From positions 1-30,857 of the forward strand of contig URNG01000024.1 in assembly GCA_900549295.1 (NCBI GenBank): a stretch of 30,857 nucleotides of DNA. Direction: 5' to 3'. The position numbers and the translations under genes were made by a program. Positions 15,416 through 23,270 of this stretch are shown piece by piece; within the stretch, counting starts at the first letter, position 1, and each line of letters opens with the position of its first letter. A model generated the notes under the pieces. That model made no database searches. It saw only the letters and a list, made by a program, of their open reading frames with translations, and was not told where the DNA came from. Origin of the DNA: an uncultured Rhodocyclaceae bacterium (GTDB lineage Bacteria; Pseudomonadota; Gammaproteobacteria; Burkholderiales; Rhodocyclaceae).

Positions 15416-16627
15416 ATGGCTTGCGAATGTCGTCACAACGGCGTCGTCACAACTGTCGCCCTCCCTTTCCCCATCTTGCATTCCGCTCAATATTTCGTCC
15501 TGATCGTGCCCGCCGGCATGATTCTGCTCGGCCTGGCACTGCTCGCCTGCTGGCGGGTGTTGCGCCAACAGGATCATCTGCTCTGGCTGGCTGCCGGCTT
15601 CATCCTGCCGTCGCTGGCGCTGGGCTGGCAGAGCCTGCTCGACAACGCCCAACTGGCCCGCTGGTCGGTCGCCGCCGGCGCACTCTACCTGACGGGTGCC
15701 TGGACGCTGGCGCACGGCTTGGCCCGGCGCGCAGGCGGCCATGCCTACCCCCGCATCGCGCTGCTCATCGGCGGCATCACACTGCTGCTGCAATACCAGC
15801 ACGCAACGACCGAACAATTATGGCTGCGCGCCCTGATCCTCAACAGCGGGCTGGCGCTGCTCCACCTGCTGCCGCTGCGCAGCCTGTTCCGCATTCCGGC
15901 GGGGAACGACACACTCGAGCGCACCCTGCGCATTTCCTACGTCGTCCTCGCCGCTTATGCCCTGTCCCGCCCGCTGCTCATCCTCACCGTCATTCCCACC
16001 GACCGCATCGACAAGCTGACGCAGTCCAGCTACTGGCTGGCGATGCTCGCCCTCGCCCTGCTGTTCAGCATCTGGTTCATGCTCGTCCTGCTCACCTGCA
16101 CGGTACGCGAGGTTTTGGGCCGGCTGCGCGACGAGCGCAACCGCGATCCACTGACTCATCTGCTCAACCGGCGCGCCTTCGCCGAGGCGGCGGAAATCGT
16201 CCTCCGCTACCCGAACCGGGGGCCGTGGGCGCTGCTCATCTGCGATATCGATCATTTCAAGCGTGTCAACGACACCTGGGGCCACTCGGCAGGCGATCAG
16301 GTGCTCGAAAACGTGGCCCAGGTACTGCTTGCCCAGGTGCGGCAGAATGATCTGGTGGCGCGCTTCGGCGGCGAGGAATTCATGCTCCTGCTCAACGGCG
16401 CCGATCTCGAGCACGCCCGGCGAATCGCCGAGCGCATCCAGACGCAGCTCCCGCAAACGCACTTCACCGCGATCCAGGACAGCATCACTGCCAGCTTCGG
16501 TCTGACGCCGATCCACTCGCTGCAAGACCTCGCGCAGGCTTTTGAACGCGCCGACGCGGCCCTCTACCAAGCCAAGCAGGATGGCCGCAACCGCATCAGC
16601 ATCGATCTGACCGGCGCGCCGGCCTGA
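15416..16627 (+). CDS. Membrane-bound diguanylate cyclase (GGDEF domain)
   Basis: The protein of about 403 residues should make cyclic di-GMP from GTP. The N-terminal ~210 residues hold roughly six or seven hydrophobic helices (for example YFVLIVPAGMILLGLALLAC and YWLAMLALALLFSIWFMLVLL), a membrane sensor of unrecognised type. The GGDEF domain (~230-395) shows DPLTHLLNRRAF, DIDHFKRVNDTWGHSAGD, and the active-site variant GGEEF at 318-322. An inhibitory I-site RxxD (R309-QN-D312) lies five residues before it, so product feedback inhibition is likely. The start is uncertain: the ATG at 15416 lacks a clear ribosome-binding site, a TAGACT resembling a -10 sits just upstream, and the frame is open to 15314. 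No EAL domain or partner gene is adjacent. Confidence 0.9.
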   Translation: MACECRHNGVVTTVALPFPILHSAQYFVLIVPAGMILLGLALLACWRVLRQQDHLLWLAAGFILPSLALGWQSLLDNAQLARWSVAAGALYLTGAWTLAHGLARRAGGHAYPRIALLIGGITLLLQYQHATTEQLWLRALILNSGLALLHLLPLRSLFRIPAGNDTLERTLRISYVVLAAYALSRPLLILTVIPTDRIDKLTQSSYWLAMLALALLFSIWFMLVLLTCTVREVLGRLRDERNRDPLTHLLNRRAFAEAAEIVLRYPNRGPWALLICDIDHFKRVNDTWGHSAGDQVLENVAQVLLAQVRQNDLVARFGGEEFMLLLNGADLEHARRIAERIQTQLPQTHFTAIQDSITASFGLTPIHSLQDLAQAFERADAALYQAKQDGRNRISIDLTGAPA

Positions 16628-16665
16628 AAGATCGGGGGCAGCCCCACTCCCCGGAATCTCCGGTC

Positions 16666-17427
16666 TCAGCCAGGAGGTTCCAGCCAGATCAGGCTCGCCA
16701 TGCGGCCAGTGATACCGTCGCGGCGGTAGGAAAAGAAACGCCGCGGCTCGGCGACGGTACAGCAGGTGCCGCCGTAGATGTGGCTGACCCCGGCCCGTGC
16801 CAGACGCTGGCGGGCGAGCAGATAGAGATCGCACCACCATTTGCCCGGCGCGCCGGAGCGGAAGGCGGCGGCGGCGCAGGTATCCGTGGCGAGGAAGGCG
16901 GCGCGCACTTCGTCGCCGACTTCAAAGTTTTGCGGGCCGATGGCCGGCCCCAGCCAGGCCAGCACGTTTTCCGGTGCGGCGCCCAGGGCGGCGAGCGTGT
17001 TTTCCAGTACCCCGGCCTGCAAACCGCGCCAGCCGGCGTGCGCGGCGGCAACCGCCGTGCCGGCCCGGTCACAGAACAGGACGGGCAGGCAATCGGCGGT
17101 CATGACCACGCACACCTTGCCCGGATGGCGGCTGAAACTGGCATCCGCGACGCTGCCGGGCAGCGCGCTGGCGGCATCGACCACCGCCGTGCCATGCACC
17201 TGTTCGAGCCAGCAGGGCGCGCTCGGCAGGAACGCCGTCAGCATTTGCCGGTTGGCGGCGACATGGGCCGGATCGTCGCCGACGTGCTCGGCCAGATTGA
17301 AACCCGCCCACGGCGGCTGGCTGCACCCGTTGCCGCGCAGGGTTTGCAGGGCGCGCACCCTGCCGGGCGCGGGCCATTGCGGCGAGAAACAGGCCGGGCG
17401 CGGGGCCGGGTGCGAACGGTCAGCCAT
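16666..17427 (-). CDS. pgeF: Peptidoglycan editing factor / purine nucleoside phosphorylase (YfiH family)
   Basis: This 253-residue cytoplasmic enzyme belongs to the family first called laccase-domain or polyphenol oxidase, and later linked to purine nucleoside phosphorolysis and to removal of wrong UDP-MurNAc-peptides. The family zinc-site residues are visible: His78 (WLEQVHGT), Cys113 (TADCLPVLFCD) and His130 (AAAHAGWRG). Other family blocks are GPAIGPQNFEVGDEV and the C-terminal FFSYRRDGITGRMASLIWL. Its ATG overlaps the rluD stop by 8 bases (ATGGCTGA), so it is translated from the rluD transcript, as in many proteobacteria. Confidence 0.94.
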   Translation of the reverse strand: MADRSHPAPRPACFSPQWPAPGRVRALQTLRGNGCSQPPWAGFNLAEHVGDDPAHVAANRQMLTAFLPSAPCWLEQVHGTAVVDAASALPGSVADASFSRHPGKVCVVMTADCLPVLFCDRAGTAVAAAHAGWRGLQAGVLENTLAALGAAPENVLAWLGPAIGPQNFEVGDEVRAAFLATDTCAAAAFRSGAPGKWWCDLYLLARQRLARAGVSHIYGGTCCTVAEPRRFFSYRRDGITGRMASLIWLEPPG

Positions 17428-18373
17428 AGCCCAGCTCGGCGAGCAGATCGCGCAGGTCGTCGGGCGGCGGTGCTTCCCACTGCATGTATTGCGCCGTCAG
17501 CGGGTGGATCAGGGCCAGGCGGGTGGCATGCAAAGCCTGCCTGGGGAAAGCCGGCAGGCGCGGATCGCGCTTGCCATAGACCGGGTCGCCCACCAGGGGA
17601 TGGCCGATATGCGCCAGATGCACGCGGATCTGGTGCGTGCGCCCGGTTTCCAGGGTGCATTCCAGCCAGGTACAGGCCGGGAACAGGATCAGGGGACGAT
17701 AATGGGTCAGGGCCGCTTTGCCGCCCCGGCTTTCCGGCACCACCGCCATTTTGACGCGCTGCACCGGATGCCGGCCAATGGGCGCATCGACACTGCCACT
17801 GCGCTCGATCTTGCCCGCCGCCAGGGCCAGATACTGCCGTTTCACGGTGCGCGCCTGCAATTGCCGCACCAGATCGGTTTGCGCTTCCAATGTTTTGGCG
17901 ACCACCATCAGGCCGCTGGTGTCCTTGTCCAGCCGATGCACGATGCCGGCGCGCGGCAGGGCGGCGCTGCCGGGCACGTGGTGCAGCAAGGCGTTCAGGA
18001 GCGTCCCTTGCCAGTTGCCGCTGCCCGGATGCACCACCAGGCCGGCAGGTTTGTTGATGACCAGGATGGATTCGTCCTCGAACACCACGTGCAGCGGAAT
18101 GTCCTCCGGGATTTCCTCGCCGGGGAGCGTTTCCGGCAGGCGCAGGCACAGCCTTTCGCCACCGGCCAGCTTGCGCTTGGCTTCGGTTACCGGCACGCCG
18201 TCGAGCGTCACCAGCGCGTCACGAATCCACGCCTGCAAGCGGCTGCGCGAGTATTGCGGCAAAAGTTCGGCCAGCGCCTGATCCAGCCTGCGCCCGCCGC
18301 TGGCGAGCGGCACCACCCTATCGAAGGGTTCGCTTGGGCTATAATCGCCCGCGTTCTGATGAGGATCATTCAT
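17420..18373 (-). CDS. rluD: 23S rRNA pseudouridine synthase RluD
   Basis: RluD isomerises uridines in helix 69 of 23S rRNA (1911/1915/1917 in E. coli) and helps late 50S assembly. From the ATG at 18373 the protein has 317 residues. An S4 RNA-binding domain lies at ~27-85 (RRLDQALAELLPQYSRSRLQAWI). The catalytic core contains GIVHRLDKDTSG with the catalytic Asp149, and later ETGRTHQIRVHLAHIGHPLVGDPVYG. The longer reading frame upstream runs through the divergent bamD gene and is unlikely to be used. The ATG lacks a ribosome-binding site, and a possible TACACT -10 (18381-18386) would give a leaderless message. The start overlaps the bamD start codon on the opposite strand by two bases. Confidence 0.94.
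   Translation of the reverse strand: MNDPHQNAGDYSPSEPFDRVVPLASGGRRLDQALAELLPQYSRSRLQAWIRDALVTLDGVPVTEAKRKLAGGERLCLRLPETLPGEEIPEDIPLHVVFEDESILVINKPAGLVVHPGSGNWQGTLLNALLHHVPGSAALPRAGIVHRLDKDTSGLMVVAKTLEAQTDLVRQLQARTVKRQYLALAAGKIERSGSVDAPIGRHPVQRVKMAVVPESRGGKAALTHYRPLILFPACTWLECTLETGRTHQIRVHLAHIGHPLVGDPVYGKRDPRLPAFPRQALHATRLALIHPLTAQYMQWEAPPPDDLRDLLAELGYG
18340..18365 (+). promoter_or_regulatory. bamD -10 element and ribosome-binding site
   Basis: A consensus TATAAT lies at 18340-18345, and GAGGA at 18361-18365 precedes the bamD ATG (18372) by six bases. No good -35 hexamer is seen. These signals sit inside the first codons of rluD on the other strand. Confidence 0.65.
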
Positions 18374-19199
18374 GATGCGCAGTGTACCTGCATTTTCCGC
18401 CCCTTCTTTCATTCTGCTGCGCCGCCTGCTGGCGGTTTTCGCCGTGATCGCCCTGAGCGCCTGCAGCAGCACCAGCGAATACGACGAAACCGCCGGCTGG
18501 TCGGCCAACAAGCTGTATGGCGAAGCCAAGGAAGCCCAGGCCGAAGGCGCCTGGGAAAACGCCGTCAAATTCCTGGAAAAACTCGAAGCCCGCTACCCTT
18601 ACGGGCGCTTCGCGCAACAGGCGCAACTGGAACTGGCCTACGTGTACTGGAAAGCAGGCGAACCCGGCTCGGCGCTGGCCGCCGCCGACCGCTTCATCAA
18701 GCTGCACCCCAACCATCCCGCCGTGGATTACGCCTATTACCTGAAAGGACTGGTCAACTTCAACGAAGACCTGGGCCTGATTTCCTACCTCAACACGCAG
18801 GATCAGACCGAGCGCGACCCCAAGGCAGCGCGCGAAGCCTTCGATACCTTCAAGGAACTGACCACCCGCTTCCCCAAGAGCAAATACACGCCGGACGCCA
18901 TCGCCCGCATGAACTATCTGGTGAACGCGCTGGCCTCGCTGGAAGTGCACGTCGCCCGCTACTATTTCAAGCGCGGCGCCTACATCGCCGCCGCCAACCG
19001 CGCCCAGAGCACGCTGGAAACCTACCCGCAAGCCCCGGCCAACGAAGAAGCCCTGTACATCATGGTGCTCTCTTACGACAAACTCGGCATGCAGGATCTG
19101 CGCGACGACGCCGACCGCGTGTTCAAGAAGAATTTCCCCAACAGTCAGTATCTGACCGCTGGCCTGGAAAGGAAAACGCCGTGGTGGCAGCTTTGGTGA
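18372..19199 (+). CDS. bamD: Outer-membrane protein assembly lipoprotein BamD (ComL)
   Basis: BamD is the essential lipoprotein subunit of the BAM complex that inserts beta-barrel proteins into the outer membrane. The 275-residue precursor has a signal sequence of ~30 residues ending in the lipobox LSAC, with Cys31 as the lipidated residue. The mature part is built of TPR-like helical repeats: YGEAKEAQAEGAWENAVKFL, LELAYVYWKAGEPGSALAAA, YAYYLKGLVNF and LYIMVLSYDKLGM. The length fits the family (~245-280). The GAGGA site supports the ATG at 18372; ATG 18375 is an alternative. It is followed by a strong terminator at 19255-19281, so it is monocistronic. Confidence 0.96.
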   Translation: MMRSVPAFSAPSFILLRRLLAVFAVIALSACSSTSEYDETAGWSANKLYGEAKEAQAEGAWENAVKFLEKLEARYPYGRFAQQAQLELAYVYWKAGEPGSALAAADRFIKLHPNHPAVDYAYYLKGLVNFNEDLGLISYLNTQDQTERDPKAAREAFDTFKELTTRFPKSKYTPDAIARMNYLVNALASLEVHVARYYFKRGAYIAAANRAQSTLETYPQAPANEEALYIMVLSYDKLGMQDLRDDADRVFKKNFPNSQYLTAGLERKTPWWQLW

Positions 19200-19254
19200 G
19201 CGACTGATCCCCTGTGGGTTCGGGTTCATGACCCAAACCACTTTCCGGCAGCAT

Positions 19255-19281
19255 AAAAAAGGCACCCGCAGGTGCCTTTTT
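19255..19281. terminator. Bidirectional terminator between bamD and pnp
   Basis: Stem GGCACC (19261-19266), loop CGCA, stem GGTGCC (19271-19276), then TTTTT; AAAAAA precedes the stem. The hairpin is flanked by convergent genes and can end both transcripts. Confidence 0.92.
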
Positions 19282-19298
19282 GCTGTGCCTGAGACGGC

Positions 19299-21422
19299 TT
19301 ACTCCTGGGCCGGAGCCTCGGCAGCAGCCGGAGCGTCTTCCAGCAGCGCCTTCATCGACAGCTTGACGCGGCCACGGTCGTCGGTTTCGAGCACCTTGAC
19401 GCGCACGATCTGACCTTCCTTGACGTAGTCCTCGACCTTGTTGACGCGCTCCCTGGCGATCTGCGAGATGTGCAGCAGACCGTCCTTGCCCGGCAGCACC
19501 TGCACGATGGCGCCGAATTCGAGGATCTTGAGCACGGTGCCTTCGTAGATCTTGCCGATTTCGACTTCCGCCGTGATCGCGTCGATCTTGGCGCGGGCCA
19601 GTGCGGCAGCCTCGCCCGAGGTGGCGGCGATGGTGATGGTACCGTCGTCCTGGATGTCGATGGTGGTGCCGGTTTCTTCGGTCAGGGCGCGGATCACCGC
19701 GCCGCCCTTGCCGATCACGTCGCGGATTTTTTCCGGGTTGATCTTGAAGGTGTAGAGACGCGGCGCGTAAGCCGACATTTCTTCACGCGGGCCGGCGGCG
19801 GCTTCCTGCATCAGGCCGAGGATGTGCAGACGGGCGTCCTTGGCTTGCGCCAGGGCGACCTGCATGATTTCCTTGGTGATGCCCTGAATCTTGATGTCCA
19901 TTTGCAGGGCGGTGATGCCGCCGGTGGTGCCGGCCACCTTGAAGTCCATGTCGCCGAGATGATCTTCGTCGCCGAGGATGTCGGTCAGCACGGCGAAGCG
20001 GTTGCCGTCCTTGATCAGGCCCATGGCGATGCCGGCAACGTGCGCTTTCAGCGGCACGCCGGCGTCCATCAGCGCCAGACAGCCGCCGCAGACGGAAGCC
20101 ATCGAGGAAGAGCCGTTCGATTCGGTGATTTCCGACACCACGCGCATCGAGTAGGAGAAATCTTCCGGCTTCGGCAGCACGGCGAGCAGCGCGCGCTTGG
20201 CGAGGCGGCCATGGCCGATTTCGCGGCGCTTGGGCGAGCCGACGCGACCGCATTCGCCGGTGGCGTAGGGCGGCATGTTGTAGTGCAGCATGAAGCGGTC
20301 GCGGTATTCGCCGGCCAGCGCGTCGATGATCTGCTCGTCGCGGTTGGTGCCGAGCGTGGCCACGGCCAGCGCCTGCGTTTCGCCACGGGTGAACAGAGCC
20401 GAGCCGTGAGTGCGCGGCAGCACGCCGGAACGCATGGTAATCGGGCGCACGGTGCGCGTGTCGCGGCCGTCGATGCGCGGCTGGCCGGACAGGATGCGAC
20501 CGCGCACGATGGCGGCTTCCATCTCAAACACCTGATTGCCGACGGTATTGGCGTCCGACGCGCCTTCCTCACCGGTGCACAGGGCTTCCACGGCTTCGGC
20601 GTTGATTTCCTTGACGCGCTGGCTGCGCGCCTGCTTGGAGGTGATGCTGTAGGCTTCTTCCAGCTTGGCGCCGATCAGTTCCTGCAAGCGGGCGACCAGG
20701 GCTTCGTCCTTGGCCGGTGCCTGCCATTCCCACTCCGGCTTGCCCGCTTCCTCGACCAGTTCGTTGATGGCGTTGATCGCCTTCTGCATTTCGCTATGGC
20801 CGAAAACCACCGCGCCGAGCATGACGTCTTCGGAGAGTTGATCGGCTTCCGATTCCACCATCAGCACGGCGGCTTCGGTACCGGCGACGACCAGATCGAG
20901 CTGGCTGTCCTTCAACTGGGACAGCGTCGGGCACAGCACGTATTCGCCGTTGATGTAGCCGACGCGGGCCGCGCCGATCGGGCCGGCGAAGGGAATGCCG
21001 GAAATCGCCAGGGCGGCGGAAGCGCCGATCATGGCCGGGATGTCGGAATCAACTTCCGGGTTGAGCGAAACGACGGTGGCGACCACCTGCACTTCGTTGT
21101 AGAAACCTTCCGGGAACAGCGGGCGGATGGGGCGGTCGATCAGGCGCGAGGTAAGGATTTCCTTTTCCGAGGGACGGCCTTCGCGCTTGAAGAAACCGCC
21201 GGGAATGCGACCGGCGGCGTAAACCTTTTCCTGATAATCGACGGTCAGCGGGAAGAAATCCTGACCGGGCTTGGCCTTCTTGGCGCCGACGACGGTCACC
21301 AGAACGACCGTTTCTTCCATCGTCACCATGACGGCGCCGCCGGCCTGACGGGCGACTTCGCCCGTTTCGATCGTGACTTGATGCGCGCCGTAGGCGAATG
21401 TCTTCTTTACAACGTTGAACAT
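19299..21422 (-). CDS. pnp: Polyribonucleotide nucleotidyltransferase (PNPase)
   Basis: PNPase degrades RNA 3' to 5' by phosphorolysis as a trimer, and works with RNase E and cold-shock functions. From the ATG at 21422 it is 707 residues, as usual; AAAGGAAA precedes this ATG. Domain order: RNase PH-like domain 1 (~10-145, including GRIPGGFFKREGRPSEKEIL), alpha-helical linker, RNase PH-like domain 2 (~310-540) with the catalytic acidic motif DILGDEDHLGDMDFKV, a KH domain (~553-610, IRDVIGKGGAVIRALTEETG) and an S1 domain (~620-690, IYEGTVLKILEFGAIVQVLPGKDG). The tail is Ala/Glu-rich. It is the last gene of the rimP-pnp operon, separated from rpsO by a terminator-like hairpin. Confidence 0.97.
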   Translation of the reverse strand: MFNVVKKTFAYGAHQVTIETGEVARQAGGAVMVTMEETVVLVTVVGAKKAKPGQDFFPLTVDYQEKVYAAGRIPGGFFKREGRPSEKEILTSRLIDRPIRPLFPEGFYNEVQVVATVVSLNPEVDSDIPAMIGASAALAISGIPFAGPIGAARVGYINGEYVLCPTLSQLKDSQLDLVVAGTEAAVLMVESEADQLSEDVMLGAVVFGHSEMQKAINAINELVEEAGKPEWEWQAPAKDEALVARLQELIGAKLEEAYSITSKQARSQRVKEINAEAVEALCTGEEGASDANTVGNQVFEMEAAIVRGRILSGQPRIDGRDTRTVRPITMRSGVLPRTHGSALFTRGETQALAVATLGTNRDEQIIDALAGEYRDRFMLHYNMPPYATGECGRVGSPKRREIGHGRLAKRALLAVLPKPEDFSYSMRVVSEITESNGSSSMASVCGGCLALMDAGVPLKAHVAGIAMGLIKDGNRFAVLTDILGDEDHLGDMDFKVAGTTGGITALQMDIKIQGITKEIMQVALAQAKDARLHILGLMQEAAAGPREEMSAYAPRLYTFKINPEKIRDVIGKGGAVIRALTEETGTTIDIQDDGTITIAATSGEAAALARAKIDAITAEVEIGKIYEGTVLKILEFGAIVQVLPGKDGLLHISQIARERVNKVEDYVKEGQIVRVKVLETDDRGRVKLSMKALLEDAPAAAEAPAQE

Positions 21423-21426
21423 AATT

Positions 21427-21434
21427 TTCCTTTC
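21427..21434 (-). promoter_or_regulatory. Ribosome-binding site of pnp
   Basis: AAAGGAAA on the minus strand lies four bases before the ATG at 21422. It selects this start over the upstream in-frame ATG that would begin MQVVVIVEY. Confidence 0.7.
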
Positions 21435-21489
21435 TCTCTCACAATATTCAACAATAACAACAACTTGCAATCATCCAGCAAGTAAAAGC

Positions 21490-21523
21490 AAAAAAGCGGC
21501 CGGAAATTCCTGGCCGCTTTTTT
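21490..21523 (-). terminator. Terminator between rpsO and pnp (symmetric)
   Basis: GCGGCC (21496-21501) pairs with GGCCGC (21512-21517) around a ten-base loop, with part of the loop (GGAA/TTCC) also able to pair. A-run and T-run flank it, so on the minus strand the stem ends in six T. It would end or reduce transcription after rpsO. In E. coli a similar terminator and a second promoter separate rpsO and pnp. A weak candidate pnp promoter on the minus strand is TTGCAA, 18 bases, TATTGT between here and the pnp start. Confidence 0.82.
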
Positions 21524-21541
21524 GCGCTGACCCCAAGCCGC

Positions 21542-21811
21542 TTACTTACGCAGGCCGAGCTTGGTAATCAGGGTACGGTAACGCTCCACATCCTTGCCCT
21601 TCAGGTAGTCGAGCAGCTTGCGACGCTGCGACACCAGGCGCAGCAGACCACGACGCGAGTGGTGATCCTTCATGTGCTCCTTGAAGTGCGGTTGCAGATC
21701 GTTGATACGGGCGCTCAGGAGCGCGACCTGGACTTCCGGAGAACCGGTGTCGCCCTTGCCTTGCGCGTATTCGGCGACGATGCTCGCCTTTTGTTCGGTG
21801 GTCATTGCCAT
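21542..21811 (-). CDS. rpsO: Ribosomal protein S15
   Basis: This 89-residue 30S subunit protein binds the 16S rRNA three-way junction early in assembly. It has the full family sequence, including GDTGSPEVQVALLSARI, HMKDHHSRRGLL and LVSQRRKLLDYLK. The start MAMTTEQ at 21811 has AGAGGG at 21819-21824 on the minus strand about seven bases upstream; the third-codon ATG (21805) is less well placed. The 97-base interval before it carries a TACAAT element and could hold the autoregulatory S15 binding structure known from other bacteria, though that structure differs among lineages and was not resolved here. Confidence 0.97.
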   Translation of the reverse strand: MAMTTEQKASIVAEYAQGKGDTGSPEVQVALLSARINDLQPHFKEHMKDHHSRRGLLRLVSQRRKLLDYLKGKDVERYRTLITKLGLRK

Positions 21812-21861
21812 TTCAAAACCCTCTTTCGTAAAACGACGCCGCCCCGGTTTGATAGAGCCAA

Positions 21862-21903
21862 CGCCAGTGGAAAAACCCCGGATGGGGAAAGCGCGGAATT
21901 GTA
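21862..21903 (-). promoter_or_regulatory. rpsO leader: -10 element and short hairpin
   Basis: TACAAT on the minus strand (21898-21903) follows directly after the truB stop and is a good -10 without a clear -35. Downstream, CCCC-ATCC-GGGG followed by TTTTT (21871-21887 region) is a weak terminator-like hairpin that could end truB transcription or attenuate rpsO. Confidence 0.4.
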
Positions 21904-21908
21904 GCAGA

Positions 21909-22890
21909 TCAGCCCGCAAGTTGGAGCAATCTTTTCGGCCACAGACGCTCGCCTGCTCCCGGTTCGCCAACACCAAGCAATTGCCCGTCGGCATAAACGC
22001 GGATTTTTCCCGACCAACCCGGCGGCAAATCCACCGGATTGCCGTGGCTGAAACGCCGAGCGCTGTCGGCGTCGAGATCGATGCGCGGCAGGTTTTGCAG
22101 CAGGGCATCGAGCGGCAGCAGGAAGCGGGCGCGCTCGTCCTCGCCGGTTTCGGTCAGCGTTTCCAGCGTGACCGCCGCGCGCAGATCCAGAGCGCCGACC
22201 CAGGTGCGGCGCAAGGCCGTCAGATGCCCGCCGCAGCCCAGGGCGGCCCCGATGTCCGCCGCCAGGACGCGGATATAGGTTCCCTTGCTGCACTGCACGG
22301 ACAGGCGCAGACGATTCCCCGCGAAACCGAGCACGTCGATGCCGTGGATGGTCACGGCCCGCGCCGCGCGCTCGACCACGATGCCCTGGCGCGCCAGTTC
22401 GTAAAGCGGCTTGCCATCGCGCTTGAGGGCCGAATGCATGGGCGGCACCTGCTGGATGTCGCCAAGGAAGGCAGGGAGCACGCGGGCAACGTCAGCCGCC
22501 GTCACCGCCACCGGCGCAGTGGCGATCACCAGCCCTTCGGCGTCGCCGGAATCGGTCGTCACCCCCAGGCAGATTTCGGCCTCGTAGGTTTTATCGGCAT
22601 CGAGCAGATCGGCGGAAAACTTGGTGGCTTCGCCGAAGCACAGCGGCAGCAAGGCGCCGGCGAGGGGGGGCGGGGTGCCCGTTCGTGCACGCCAGGGAGA
22701 GGCACGGGGGCAGAAAGCCGCTGGCGAGCGGATCGAGCGTGCCGGTGTGTCCGCCCTTGGCGGCGGAAAAAAGACGCCGGGCTTTCTGCAGGGCGTCGTT
22801 GGAACTCAGGCCGAGCGGCTTGTCGAGCAGCAGCACGCCATCGACCTTGCGCCAGACCTTTTTCGGGCGTTGTTCCTGGAGGCTGGCCAA
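21909..22890 (-). pseudogene. truB: tRNA pseudouridine-55 synthase TruB, frameshifted by a ~64-base insertion
   Basis: TruB makes pseudouridine 55 in the T-loop of tRNAs. Two frames together encode it. The N-terminal part (from ~22890, a TTG with GGAAG seven bases upstream; an earlier TTG overlaps the rbfA stop) reads VDGVLLLDKPLGLSSNDALQ and GGHTGTLDPLASG, with the catalytic Asp53. The C-terminal part (frame ending at 21909) resumes with LLPLCFGEATKFSADLLDADKTY and continues through VPPMHSALKRDGKPLYELAR, CSKGTYIRVLAADIG and a PUA-like end. Between them 64 extra bases (22653-22716) shift the frame; without them the protein would be ~305 residues, a normal TruB. In the present sequence the N-terminal frame runs on through unrelated codons. 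Either the gene is broken or, as likely, the assembly is wrong here. Confidence 0.85.
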
Positions 22891-22892
22891 AT

Positions 22893-23270
22893 TCAATCTT
22901 CCGGCGTCTGGTCGCTGACCGCCTTGGCCTGTTCGATCAGGGCCGACATGCTGGCGCCGTATTCGAGCGAGTTGTCGTGCACGAAATGCAGTTCCGGCAG
23001 GGTGTGAATGTGGATGCGCCGGCCCAGTTCGCGGCGCAGAAAACCGGCAGCGCGGCGCAGGCCCTGCTCGATTTCCGGCAACTGTTCCTGGTTCAGCGTG
23101 CTGAAAAACACCTTGGCGTGGGCGTAATCCGGCGTCAGTTCGACGGCGGTCAGGCTGATCATGCCGACGCGCGGGTCTTTCAGTTCGCTGCGGATCAGCT
23201 CGGCCAGATCGCGGCGCACCTGCTCCGCGACCCGATCCGAGCGTTTGAAACCGTGAGTCTGGCGCTTCAT
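22893..23270 (-). CDS. rbfA: 30S ribosome-binding factor RbfA
   Basis: RbfA binds immature 30S subunits, assists 16S rRNA 5'-end maturation and is needed in cold adaptation. From the ATG at 23270 it is 125 residues with a KH-like fold. Conserved stretches are RSDRVAEQVRRDLAELIRSELKDPRVG, SLTAVELTPDYAHAKVFFS and the end of the domain at PELHFVHDNSLEYG. The start overlaps the infB stop (TGATG); a GTG one codon earlier is an alternative. It ends next to the truB start, in the standard order infB-rbfA-truB. Confidence 0.96.
   Translation of the reverse strand: MKRQTHGFKRSDRVAEQVRRDLAELIRSELKDPRVGMISLTAVELTPDYAHAKVFFSTLNQEQLPEIEQGLRRAAGFLRRELGRRIHIHTLPELHFVHDNSLEYGASMSALIEQAKAVSDQTPED

Noticed and set aside
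16841..19207. A 788-codon plus-strand frame across pgeF, rluD and bamD
   Set aside because: It runs antisense to two real genes and in the wrong frame through bamD, with no domain or credible start signal.
19470..21485. A 671-codon plus-strand frame opposite pnp
   Set aside because: It is antisense to PNPase, which shows all domains; the translation is His/Arg/Gly-rich and not protein-like.
21423..21541. A small RNA gene in the rpsO-pnp gap
   Set aside because: The symmetric hairpin suits a terminator, and no good promoter oriented to give a discrete small RNA was seen.
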